64,000 nt of DNA from Micromonospora echinospora (lineage in GTDB: Bacteria > Actinomycetota > Actinomycetes > Mycobacteriales > Micromonosporaceae). The notes beneath the pieces are model-generated. The model was not told the DNA's origin. It saw only the letters and a list, made by a program, of their open reading frames with translations, and made no database searches. The position numbers and the translations under genes are program-made. How positions within the stretch are numbered: position 1 is the first letter of the stretch; each line of letters begins with the position of its first letter. The DNA is taken from contig NZ_JACHJC010000001.1 of the NCBI RefSeq assembly GCF_014203425.1, positions 992,001-1,056,000 of the forward strand, written 5' to 3'. Shown one piece after another: positions 9,504 to 17,308 of this stretch.

Positions 9504-10694
9504 TCAGGGGAGCGCGGGGGCGCGGCGGAGCAGGCGGGCGCCGAGCAGCATCAGGACGGCGGCCAGGAGCATGAGTGCCGCCGCCGTCAGCCACATCGCC
9601 GGGTAGCCGACCGTGCCGGCCAGCGCGCCCAGGCCGAGCGGTCCCAGGCAGCCGCCCGCGTACACGCCGGTCTGGGTGATCGAGGTCGCGGCGGCCGGCG
9701 CCTGCGGGTGCAGCCGGACCACCGCGAAGTTCATCAGCCCTGGCCAGGCCCAGCCGAGCCCGAAGCCGAGCACCACGCCCGCGAACAGCGGCGCCGGGCC
9801 GGCCACCGCGAGCAGGATCAGGCCGACCGAGCCGGTCAGCAGCATCCCCGCGATCAGCCCGACGTGCCCGCCGGCGCGCCGGTCGGCGAGCCAGCCGACG
9901 CCCACCCTCGCGAACACGCACACCGCGCTGCCGAGCGTCAGGGTCAGGCCGGCCAGGCCGGGGGAGAGGCCCCGCGCCGCCGCCGAGTCGACCAGGAACG
10001 TGCCCAGCGCGTTCGCCGCGGCCGCCGCCAGCGTCGCGGCCAGCCCGATCACCACCAGGGGCCCGGTGCCCCCGTTGCGGCCTCCGGAGGCGGCCCGGGC
10101 GCGCCGGTCCCGCCCGGTCCGGGGTACGGCCGGCAGCGCGGCCAGCGCCGCCCCGGCGGCCACCACGAAGGCCCAGCGCCAGCCGGCGGTGAGCGCGACA
10201 GTGGGGACCGCCACGCCGGCCAGCAGCGTGGCGACCGGGACGGCGGCCTGCTTCACGCCGAAGGAGAGCCCCTGGCGGTGGGCGGGCACGTGCTCGGCGA
10301 GCGCGGCGTTGCTGGCGAGCTGCCCGAGGGCGTTGGCGGCGGCGCTGAGCGCCAGCAGCGTCACAAGCATCGGGTACGACCGGGCCAGCCCGGCCACGGC
10401 GAGCAGGGAGGCGGCGGAGAGCAGGATACCGCCGCGGGCGACGGTGGCCGGGCCGTACCGCTCGACCAGGGCCCCGGAGGGCACCGAGGCGAGCGCGCTC
10501 ACGCCGAAGTAGATCGAGACGGCCAGGCCGAGGCCGGCCGGGCTGAACCGGAGTTCGTCACTGAGCTGAACGGCGAGACCGCCGACGAGGAACACGGGCA
10601 GGACGCACACGATCGTGGTGACGGTGGCGCCGGCGCCCGCCCGGACCGCCCGCCGGGCCGACGCGGGCGCGTCTCGCGAAACTGTTTCAGTCAT
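9504..10694 (-). CDS. MFS transporter
   Basis: Major facilitator superfamily permease of 396 residues with about 12 transmembrane helices in two six-helix halves. It has the GALVERYG and WLADRRAG loop motifs (degenerate RXXR/DRXGRR-like) between helices 2-3 and 8-9. Substrate unknown. It is divergent from an IclR-family regulator with 153 bases between starts, so the regulator may control it. Start chosen at ATG 10694; GTG 10703 would add three residues. It converges with the prenyl synthase gene with only 24 bases between stops. Confidence 0.85.
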   Translation of the reverse strand: MTETVSRDAPASARRAVRAGAGATVTTIVCVLPVFLVGGLAVQLSDELRFSPAGLGLAVSIYFGVSALASVPSGALVERYGPATVARGGILLSAASLLAVAGLARSYPMLVTLLALSAAANALGQLASNAALAEHVPAHRQGLSFGVKQAAVPVATLLAGVAVPTVALTAGWRWAFVVAAGAALAALPAVPRTGRDRRARAASGGRNGGTGPLVVIGLAATLAAAAANALGTFLVDSAAARGLSPGLAGLTLTLGSAVCVFARVGVGWLADRRAGGHVGLIAGMLLTGSVGLILLAVAGPAPLFAGVVLGFGLGWAWPGLMNFAVVRLHPQAPAAATSITQTGVYAGGCLGPLGLGALAGTVGYPAMWLTAAALMLLAAVLMLLGARLLRRAPALP

Positions 10695-10847
10695 TGCGAG
10701 CACACCCTACGCCCGCACGTTTTGGCTGCTCATCGTGTCCGTCGACCTACCGTCTGTGTCCGGTGATCTGGCATCCTCCATCCGAACAGGCATTTCGCAC
10801 TCGGCCGGTTTTTCATATGGTGTAAGTCCCCGGCGGCGGAGGTGGTT

Positions 10848-11630
10848 GTGCGCGACCCCTTGGCGGAACCCTCGGACCTGATCCGCAGCGTGTCCCGCGC
10901 GCTTCGAGTGCTTGAGTCGGTCGGCCGTGCGCCGAGAGGGCTCACCGTGAAGCAGATCGCCCGGCGTTGCGAGTTGACAGTCGCCACGACCTACCACCTC
11001 GTGCGCACTCTCGCGTACGAGGGCTACGTGATCCGGCGCGAGGACGGGACGTACATCGTGGGGTTGGAGGTGGCCGACCGCTACCGCGAGCTGGTCACCG
11101 CGTTCCGGGGGCCGCCCGCGGTCGGCGAGGCGCTGCGCCGCGCCGCGTCGGACACCGGCTGGAGCCACTACCTCGGCCGTTTCATCGGCGGGCAGGTGGC
11201 GGTGACCGCCTCTGCCGAGGGACCGCGCTCGCCCTACCTGGAAGACCTGGTGCCGGGCTTCGACGAGGGCGCCCACGCCACCGCGCTGGGCAAGAGCCTG
11301 CTCGCCACGCTCACCACCGAACAGCGCTTCCGCTACCTGCGCGAGTACGGCATGCGCCCGTTCACCACCGCCACCCTCACCACAGTCGAGGCGTTCGAGG
11401 CCGACCTGGCCGCCGGTGACCGGCGCGGCATGCAACTGGAACTCGGGCAGTTCCGGCAGGGTGTGGCGTGCGCGGCGGTGCTCGTCGCCCCGGACAAGGA
11501 CATCGAGCGCCGGGTGGTGCTCGCGTGCGCGTTGCCGGCCGGCGAGATGATGACCTCCGCCCGGGTGGTCCGCGCGAAGCTGCTCACCGCCGCCAGGTCG
11601 ATCGCCGACGGCATCGCCTCCGAGAACTAG
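10848..11630 (+). CDS. IclR-family transcriptional regulator
   Basis: DNA-binding regulator of 260 residues. The N-terminal winged helix-turn-helix (about residues 12-70: SRALRVLESVGRAPRGLTV, then CELTVATTYHLVRTL) and the C-terminal IclR effector domain (about 80-255) are both recognisable. The effector-pocket region has ATALGKSLLATL and CAAVLVAP. GGCGGAGG precedes GTG 10848; an in-frame GTG at 10842 overlaps that site and is less likely. It is divergent from the MFS gene, the likely target. No clear IclR operator palindrome was found between them. A strong terminator follows immediately. Confidence 0.85.
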   Translation: MRDPLAEPSDLIRSVSRALRVLESVGRAPRGLTVKQIARRCELTVATTYHLVRTLAYEGYVIRREDGTYIVGLEVADRYRELVTAFRGPPAVGEALRRAASDTGWSHYLGRFIGGQVAVTASAEGPRSPYLEDLVPGFDEGAHATALGKSLLATLTTEQRFRYLREYGMRPFTTATLTTVEAFEADLAAGDRRGMQLELGQFRQGVACAAVLVAPDKDIERRVVLACALPAGEMMTSARVVRAKLLTAARSIADGIASEN

Positions 11631-11663
11631 GAAGGCCACCACCCTGGCGGGGTGGTGGCCTTC
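11631..11663 (+). terminator. terminator after the IclR gene
   Basis: GAAGGCCACCACCC (11631-11644) and GGGTGGTGGCCTTC (11650-11663) form a perfect 14-bp stem with a 5-base loop starting right at the IclR stop codon. Confidence 0.8.
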
Positions 11664-11666
11664 GGC

Positions 11667-11690
11667 GGGCGGTCCGGCGCCGGACCGCCC
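11667..11690 (-). terminator. terminator after the PhoX gene
   Basis: A perfect 24-base palindrome (arms GGGCGGTCCGGC and GCCGGACCGCCC) lies 9 bases beyond the PhoX stop on the minus strand. With the preceding hairpin it separates two converging genes. Confidence 0.6.
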
Positions 11691-11699
11691 CGGGGTGGG

Positions 11700-13824
11700 T
11701 CAGCTGCCGACCGGGCCGCCGTCGAGGCGCCAGGTGACCACCACGCCGGGCTTGGCGAAGTCGCCGTCCGGCCAGGTGGAGGCCGGGTTCTCCACCGACG
11801 CGCCGGTCACCTCGCCCGGGTGCTGCACCGCGACGAAGACCGAACGGTTGTCACCGGTGATGAACGGGCCGCAGGTCTCCGCGCCGAGCGGCACGGTGAG
11901 GAACTGCTTCAGGTGGCCCCGCTCCGGACCCTCGACGGCCGTGGCGAACAGGCCGTCATTGCTGCCGAGCGCGTTGCCGTCGGTCGAGATCCACAGGTTG
12001 CCGGTGGCGTCGAAGGCCACGTTGTCCGGGCAGGAGATCGGGGAGACCTTGGTCTTGTCGTACCCGGCGAAGTAGGTCGAGGCGTCGGCCGGGTCGCCGC
12101 AGAGGATCGGCAGCGACCAGGTGAAGGTCTCGGCGGTGTTGTCGCCGCGGTCCTCGACCAGCTCCAGGATCTGCCCGTGCCGGTTGCTGTTGCGCGGGTT
12201 CGCCTCGTCGGCCGGCGCCTTGCCCGCCTTGCCGCGGTCGCTGTTGTTCGTCAGCGCGACGTACACCTTGCCGGTGAGCAGGCTCGGCTCGACGTCCTCG
12301 GGGCGGTCCATCTTCGTCGCTCCGACCCTGTCCCCGGCCAGCCGGGTGAAGGTGAGCACGTCCGCGGCGGTCATGCCGTCGACGTACGAGCGGTTGCCGC
12401 TGACCAGCTTGATCCAGCGGCCCCGGCCACCGAAGCCGCCGTCGGCCGGGAGCCTGCCGGAACCGTCGATCTCGGCGGCCGGGCTGTCCCCCTCGATCTT
12501 GGCGACGTAGAGCGTGCCCGACTCCAGCAGCGTCAGGTTGTGCCGCCGGGCCACCGAGGACTTCCCCGGCATGAACTTCTTGTCCGACACGAACCTGTAG
12601 AGGTAGTCGAAGCGCTCGTCGTCGCCCATGTACGCGACCACGCGGCCGTTGCGCGCCACTATGACGTTCGCGCCCTCGTGCTTGAACCGGCCCAGCGCGG
12701 TGTGCTTGCGCGGCTTGGACTGCGGGTCGAACGGGTCGATCTCGACGATCCAGCCGAACCGGTTCGCCTCGTTGGGGTGCCTGGCCAGGTCGAAGCGCTC
12801 GTCCGCCCGGTCCCACTTGCGGCTGCCACTCGGGTGGCGCACGTCCGTCGGGATGCCCGTAGCGGGTCAGCTTCGCCTTCTGCTCCTCGGCCACGCCGTC
12901 ACCGCCGACGAAGTACTGGTTGAAGTTCTCCTCGCCGGAGAGCACTGTGCCCCACGGGGTGACGCCGCCCGCGCAGTTGTTCAACGTGCCGATGACCGTC
13001 CGGCCCTTCGGGTCGGCGGCGGTACGCAGCCAGGCCGACCCGGCCGCCGGCCCGGTCAGCTCGAACTTCGTCGCCAGCGCCGTGACCCGGCGGTTGTACT
13101 CGCGCCGGCCGCGCCGCACCGGCTGCCACTGCCCGGTGTTCTCCACCCGCTCCAGCTCGGCCACTGACATGCCGTGCGCGGCCATCGCCACCCGCACCTG
13201 CTCCACAGTGAGCGCGTCCTGGCTGGTGAAGCCGGGGAACATCAGGTCCTCGTTGGTGTACTCGTGGTTCACCACGAGCAGCGCCCGCCGGCGGTCGATC
13301 GGCAGCACGCCGACGAAGTCGTTGTTGTAGCCGAACTGCCTGGACTGGGCGGCGGCGGTCTGCCGGCCCAGGTCGAACGCGGGCGCGCCGGGCACGACCT
13401 CGTCGCCCCAGCGGATCACCACCGAGTGGTCGTACCCGTTCGGCACGACGAGCGCGTCGAGCTTGTTCGGCGGGATCGGCTTGAACGTCAGCGCGCCGCT
13501 GCCGGGACGACCCGCACCGGTGGCGGCCATCTCGCCCCCGCCCGGCACAGGCGGAGCGGCGGGGGCGGCGGCCGCCGGGGCGCCGGCCAGCGCGCCCGCC
13601 GCGGCGCCGCCGAAGCCGAGCACCAGCGCGCCGACCGCGCCGGCCCGGACCACGCCGCGCCGGGAGATCTCGGTGTCGACCAGGTCCCCGAAGTACGGGT
13701 TGTCGGTCGGGTTGGGCACCGGGTGGTCGCAGGCGTTGCCGCACCGGTACAGACAGGTCATCGCGTCGCGGCTGCCGTGGCGGGTGCCGCCGAGCAGCGG
13801 GAGCAGGCGAGGCCGGTCGCTCAT
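11700..13824 (-). pseudogene. PhoX-family (DUF839) Tat-exported phosphatase, split by one frameshift
   Basis: Reads as one ~707-residue DUF839/PhoX-type secreted phosphatase, a calcium- and iron-dependent beta-propeller enzyme, if one base is removed. The N-terminal ~322 residues run from ATG 13824 (AGGAGG upstream), with SRRGVVR (twin-arginine at 55-56) and a hydrophobic stretch marking a Tat signal, then GYNNDFVGVLP, NHEYTNE and LSGEENFNQYF. At the CCC run 12855-12857 the frame slips: the start frame gives TRYGHPDGRAPP, whereas dropping one C gives TRYGIPTDVRHPSGSRKW and continues to the stop at 11700 with SDKKFMPG, DNVAFDATGNLWISTDG and VQHPGEV. Codon use is normal on both sides, so this is a very recent mutation or a sequencing error. 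It is divergent from an ECF sigma gene. Confidence 0.85.
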
Positions 13825-13993
13825 GAGGTGGAGCCTCCTGATCGGACGTGGGGAAGGCGCACGGGCGAACGGCCCGTGCGCTCACCCGCCGGACGCTGCC
13901 AGGGCACCGTGAGCGGCGGCCGGCCCGGAGCTGAACCGGACGTGAACAGCTCCGACGTGACCTGCGGCTGAACCGTTCGGCGGCCCGGCACGT

Positions 13994-14563
13994 ATGGAAG
14001 GGCGTACACATCGCCGGTTTCCCCGCCGCCGGAAGCGAGGTACCGCCATCAGCGACCACGACGCCCAACTGCTGCGCGCGCTGCACGACGAGCATGCCGA
14101 CGCGCTGTACGCGCACGCCCTGCGGTTGGTAAACGGCGATCGGCCCCGGGCCGAGGACCTGGTGCAGGAGACGTTGCTGCGCGCCTGGCGGCACCCCGAG
14201 TCGCTGGATCCGCGACGCGGCTCGGTACGCGCCTGGCTGTTCACCACCGCGCGGAACCTGGCCATCGACGCCTGGCGGCGGCGCTCGGCCCGGGTCGGCG
14301 AGGTGTACACGGACGAACTGCCGGAGACTGCCGAGACGGTCGACGAGACGGAACGCGCGGTGGAGGCGTGGACCGTGGCCGAGGCACTCAACCGGCTCAG
14401 CCCGACCCATCGGGAAGTGCTCGTCGAGTGCTTCTACCAGGGGCGTTCGGTGGCGGAGGCGGCCGCCCGCCTGGGCGTGCCACCCGGCACGGTGAAGTCG
14501 CGCACCCACTACGCGCTGCGCTCACTACGGTTGGCGCTGGCCGAGATGGGGGTGACCGGATGA
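13994..14563 (+). CDS. ECF-type RNA polymerase sigma factor
   Basis: Extracytoplasmic-function sigma factor of 189 residues. Region 2 (about residues 25-90) has the LVQETLLRAWRHPESLD pattern of region 2.2-2.3 and ARNLAIDAWRRR in region 2.4. Region 4 (about 130-185) has LSPTHREVLVECFYQGRSVAEAAARLGVPPG followed by the KSRTHYALRSL recognition helix. ATG 13994 is used, although the first ~19 residues are basic and unlike the family, so a later start is possible. The stop overlaps the ATG of the anti-sigma gene. The divergent PhoX gene and its 169-base spacer may contain its own target promoter. Confidence 0.9.
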   Translation: MEGRTHRRFPRRRKRGTAISDHDAQLLRALHDEHADALYAHALRLVNGDRPRAEDLVQETLLRAWRHPESLDPRRGSVRAWLFTTARNLAIDAWRRRSARVGEVYTDELPETAETVDETERAVEAWTVAEALNRLSPTHREVLVECFYQGRSVAEAAARLGVPPGTVKSRTHYALRSLRLALAEMGVTG

Positions 14564-15249
14564 CACGCTGCGAGTTCGCGCACGACGACGGGGCGTACGT
14601 GCTGGGCGCCCTCGCCCCGGCGGACCGGGTCGCCTACGAGCGGCACCTGGCCGGCTGCGCCCAGTGCCGGGAGGCGGTGGCCGAGATCGCCGTGCTGCCC
14701 GGCCTGCTGGGACGGCTCGACCCGGCCGGGTTGGAGCAGTTCCTGGAGGTCGGACCCGAGGCGTCGCGGGTGCCCGCACTGCTCGACGCCGCGCGGGAGC
14801 GCAAGCGCCGCGAGCGGTCCCGCTCCCGCCGCCAGTACGCGCTGACCGCGCTCGCCGCCGCCGCGCTCGCGGTGGTGGCCGGTGTCGGGGTGGCGCTGGT
14901 CCAGCCGCCGGCCGAGCCGTCCACGCCGCAGGTGGCGCTGACCTCCATGCGCCCGGTGGCCGGGACGGTGCCGGTGCACGCCGAGGTGGGGCTGACCGAG
15001 ACGCCGTGGGGCACCGAGGTCACCATGCACTGCGGCTACGACAGGCGGGCCGGGCACCGGGAGGCATACACGTTCCGGCTGGTCGCGCACGGCCCGGACG
15101 GCGCGACGGAGCAGATCGGCTCCTGGCTCGCCGCCCCCGGCGACGACCTGCGCTTCTCCGGCGTCACCCGGTTCACGAAGGGCGAACTGGTCCGCCTGGA
15201 ACTCCTCCGAGGCGCCAATTCCCCCGTCCTGGCCTACGACTTCCGCTGA
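14560..15249 (+). CDS. membrane-anchored zinc-finger anti-sigma factor
   Basis: Partner of the preceding sigma factor, holding it at the membrane until a signal arrives. The 229-residue product begins with a ZAS-type zinc-binding domain, with H29, C33 and C36 in HLAGCAQC and an upstream Cys/His near residues 4-8. One transmembrane helix at about residues 93-117 follows, and then a ~110-residue extracytoplasmic domain. The ATG overlaps the sigma stop by four bases. The 3' end overlaps the tail of the converging RarD-like gene by 16 bases. Confidence 0.88.
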   Translation: MTRCEFAHDDGAYVLGALAPADRVAYERHLAGCAQCREAVAEIAVLPGLLGRLDPAGLEQFLEVGPEASRVPALLDAARERKRRERSRSRRQYALTALAAAALAVVAGVGVALVQPPAEPSTPQVALTSMRPVAGTVPVHAEVGLTETPWGTEVTMHCGYDRRAGHREAYTFRLVAHGPDGATEQIGSWLAAPGDDLRFSGVTRFTKGELVRLELLRGANSPVLAYDFR

Positions 15250-16262
15250 CTCCGCCCTCTGCTCCGGCGATCTTGCACTTCCGGCCCTCGGTGCGGGTTC
15301 TTCGCCCCTTTTGCCGGGGCGGTAAGTGCAAGATCAGCGGCTTGGGGTGGGGTGGGGGTGGGGGGTTGGGTGCGGGCGGCGGATCGGGTGCGGTGGGAGT
15401 GGTGCAGGGCGTCGGCCGTGAAGACCATCAGGGCGAGCCAGACCAGCGCGAAGCCGGCCAGCCGGACCGGGGGCATCGGCTCGTGGAAGATCAGCACGCC
15501 GCAGCCGAGCTGGAGGATCGGGGCGAGGTACTGCAACATGCCGACAGTGGACAGCGGCAACCGGTTCGCCGCCCCGGCGAAGAGCAGCAGCGGGATCGCG
15601 GTGGCGGCGCCGGCGAGCACCAGCAGCGCGGTGTGCCCGGCCGAGACGTGCCCGAACGTCGAGTCGCCGCGAGCCGACAGCCAGCCCAGGTACGCCAGGG
15701 CGGGCAGCGCCAGCACCGCCGACTCGACGAAGAGCCCCTCCGTGGCGGGCAGCGCGAGGCGCTTCTTGACCAGGCCGTACCCGGCGAAGCTGAACGCCAG
15801 GGTGAGCGCCAGCCAGGGCAGCCGGCCGTAGTCCACGGTGAGCACCGCCACCGCGAACGCGCCGACGCCGAGCGCCGCCCACTGCGCCGGGCGCAGCCGT
15901 TCCCGCAGCAGGAACACGCCGAACAGCACCGACACCAGCGGGTTGATGAAGTAGCCGAGCGCCGTCTCCACCACCCGGTCGGAGTTCACGCCGTAGATGT
16001 ACGTGCCCCAGTTGACGGCGATCAGCGCGGCGGCGAGCCCGATGCCGGCGAGCGCGCGGGGCCGCCGGGCCAGCTTGCGCAGGAAACCGGCGTGCCGCGT
16101 TGCGGCCAGCAGCAACGCGACGAACGCCACCGACCAGAGGATCCGGTGCGCGAGGATCTCCACCGGCCCGGCCGGGCGGAGCAGCTTGAGGTAGATCGGG
16201 AAGAAACCCCAGATCAGGTACGCGCCGACGCCGTACAGGTAGCCGAGCCGGAGCTGGTTCAC
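15234..16262 (-). CDS. RarD-type EamA/DMT-superfamily transporter
   Basis: Ten-helix drug/metabolite superfamily permease of 342 residues. The start (GTG 16262) gives LGYLYGVGAYLIWGFFPIYLKLL, and the body has AHRILWSVAF, NWGTYIYGVNSDRVVETALGYFINPLVSVLFG and LQYLAPILQLGCGVLIFHE, all characteristic of RarD (EamA family). Substrate unknown. The last ~35 residues are a hydrophilic tail read through the inverted repeat at 15269-15335, so the original protein probably ended earlier. It lies 3 bases downstream of the GNAT gene, probably one transcript. Confidence 0.85.
   Translation of the reverse strand: MNQLRLGYLYGVGAYLIWGFFPIYLKLLRPAGPVEILAHRILWSVAFVALLLAATRHAGFLRKLARRPRALAGIGLAAALIAVNWGTYIYGVNSDRVVETALGYFINPLVSVLFGVFLLRERLRPAQWAALGVGAFAVAVLTVDYGRLPWLALTLAFSFAGYGLVKKRLALPATEGLFVESAVLALPALAYLGWLSARGDSTFGHVSAGHTALLVLAGAATAIPLLLFAGAANRLPLSTVGMLQYLAPILQLGCGVLIFHEPMPPVRLAGFALVWLALMVFTADALHHSHRTRSAARTQPPTPTPPQAADLALTAPAKGAKNPHRGPEVQDRRSRGRSQRKS
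15269..15335. repeat. inverted repeat with GATCTTGCACTT arms
   Basis: GATCTTGCACTT (15269-15280) and AAGTGCAAGATC (15324-15335) are perfect 12-base inverted arms around a 43-base centre. The centre holds a smaller GCCCC/GGGGC hairpin (15304-15319). It lies between the converging anti-sigma and RarD-like genes and overlaps the RarD reading frame, so it may serve as a bidirectional terminator. Confidence 0.7.
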
Positions 16263-16264
16263 CG

Positions 16265-16747
16265 CTACACCGTAAGTGGTGGATCGGTCTGCTGGTCCTT
16301 ATCGGTGACCGGCGTCACCCGCTGATCCAGCTCCATCCACCGATCCGGCGCGACAGGGCGGAAGCCGAGCTTCGCGTAGACCCCGTGCGCGTCGAGCGTC
16401 GCCAGCAGAATCCGGCGTACGCCCAGCTCGTCCAGGTGGTCGCGGACCGCGCCGGCCAGCCAGGTGCCCAGGCCGCGACCCCGCTCGGACGGGTCCACGT
16501 AGACGTCGCAGAGCCAGGCGAACGTGGCCCGGTCGGTGACCACCCGGGCCACCGCGACCTGCCGCCCGTCATCGGGCCGGTAGACGCCGAAGCCGATCGA
16601 GCCGGCGAACGAGCGCGCCACCGTCTCCCGCTCCCGCCCCCGCGCCCAGTACGCGTCACCGGCGAGCCAGGCGTGCACCCGGTCCAGGTCGATCCGGTCC
16701 GGGTCGGTGCTGATCTGGTAGCCGTCCGCGCGGGTCAGAGTGAACAC
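16265..16747 (-). CDS. GNAT-family N-acetyltransferase
   Basis: Predicted acetyl-CoA dependent acetyltransferase of 160 residues. The acetyl-CoA binding motif A is visible as LCDVYVDPSERGRGLGTWL at about residues 78-97 (R/Q-x-x-G-x-G/A), preceded by a central beta strand (AVARVVTD) and followed by VYAKLGFRPV near residue 125, the usual motif B tyrosine region. The acceptor substrate cannot be deduced. GTG 16747 starts the frame. The gene ends 3 bases before the RarD-like gene. Confidence 0.85.
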   Translation of the reverse strand: MFTLTRADGYQISTDPDRIDLDRVHAWLAGDAYWARGRERETVARSFAGSIGFGVYRPDDGRQVAVARVVTDRATFAWLCDVYVDPSERGRGLGTWLAGAVRDHLDELGVRRILLATLDAHGVYAKLGFRPVAPDRWMELDQRVTPVTDKDQQTDPPLTV

Positions 16748-16813
16748 CCGGCCGACGTTAGCGTCGTCCCCCGGGCCGCTCGCCAGCCAATTCCCTCCTG
16801 CTGGCCTGGTGGC

Positions 16814-16843
16814 CCCGGCCGGTCGCCGTCGCGGCCGGCCGGG
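16814..16843 (-). terminator. possible terminator after the holin-like gene
   Basis: CCCGGCCGG (16814-16822) and CCGGCCGGG (16835-16843) form a perfect 9-bp stem with a 12-base loop, 10 bases past the stop of the holin-like gene on the minus strand. Confidence 0.4.
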
Positions 16844-16852
16844 ACCGGGGCG

Positions 16853-17239
16853 TCAGTCGCGGTCGAGGACGGCGCCGAGGATCCAGGTGACGATGCCGAC
16901 GAACAGCGCGCCCAGCACCGCCTCCGGCCAGAACCCGTCCACGTGGAAGGGCAGCCCGGCCTCACCGGCGATCCAGCTGGTGAGCAGGAAGAGCAGGCCG
17001 TTCACCACGATCGCGATCAGGCCGAGGGTCAGCAGGTAGAACCCGCAGCCCACGGTCTTGATGATCGGCTGGAGCACCGCGTTGACCACACCGAAGATCA
17101 CCGCGACGAGCACCAGCGTGATCACGGTCTCGGTGGCCGACTCGGAGTCCAGCGAGATGCCCGGGATGAGCAGCGTGGCGAGCCAGAACGCCACCGCCGT
17201 CGAGCCCACACGAATCAGAAGACCCTTCAGGAAATCCAT
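16853..17239 (-). CDS. phage holin family 4 (YvlD-like) membrane protein
   Basis: A 128-residue protein made almost entirely of four transmembrane helices, matching the small membrane proteins annotated as phage holin family 4 (PF04020, YvlD/Mycobacterium type). Typical features are MDFLKGLLIRVGSTAVAFW at the start, FGVVNAVLQPIIKTVGC in the second helix region and NGLLFLLTSWIAG in the third. Despite the family name, these chromosomal proteins are not shown to be phage lysis proteins, and nothing phage-like lies nearby. The ATG at 17239 is the only sensible start. Confidence 0.75.
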   Translation of the reverse strand: MDFLKGLLIRVGSTAVAFWLATLLIPGISLDSESATETVITLVLVAVIFGVVNAVLQPIIKTVGCGFYLLTLGLIAIVVNGLLFLLTSWIAGEAGLPFHVDGFWPEAVLGALFVGIVTWILGAVLDRD

Positions 17240-17308
17240 GGCCGGGATCGTGCCACGGACGTACCACCAGGGAAAGTAGCGTCGTCCGACCGGGCCGGGC
17301 GCGGCGCC

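Noticed and set aside
12840..12860. Programmed ribosomal frameshifting as the reason for the split PhoX gene
   Set aside because: There is no slippery heptamer, only a short C run, and no known precedent in this family; a mutation or sequencing error is simpler.
16853..17239. Holin-like protein as evidence of a prophage
   Set aside because: No other phage gene, integrase or attachment site is nearby; this family is widespread as a chromosomal membrane protein.
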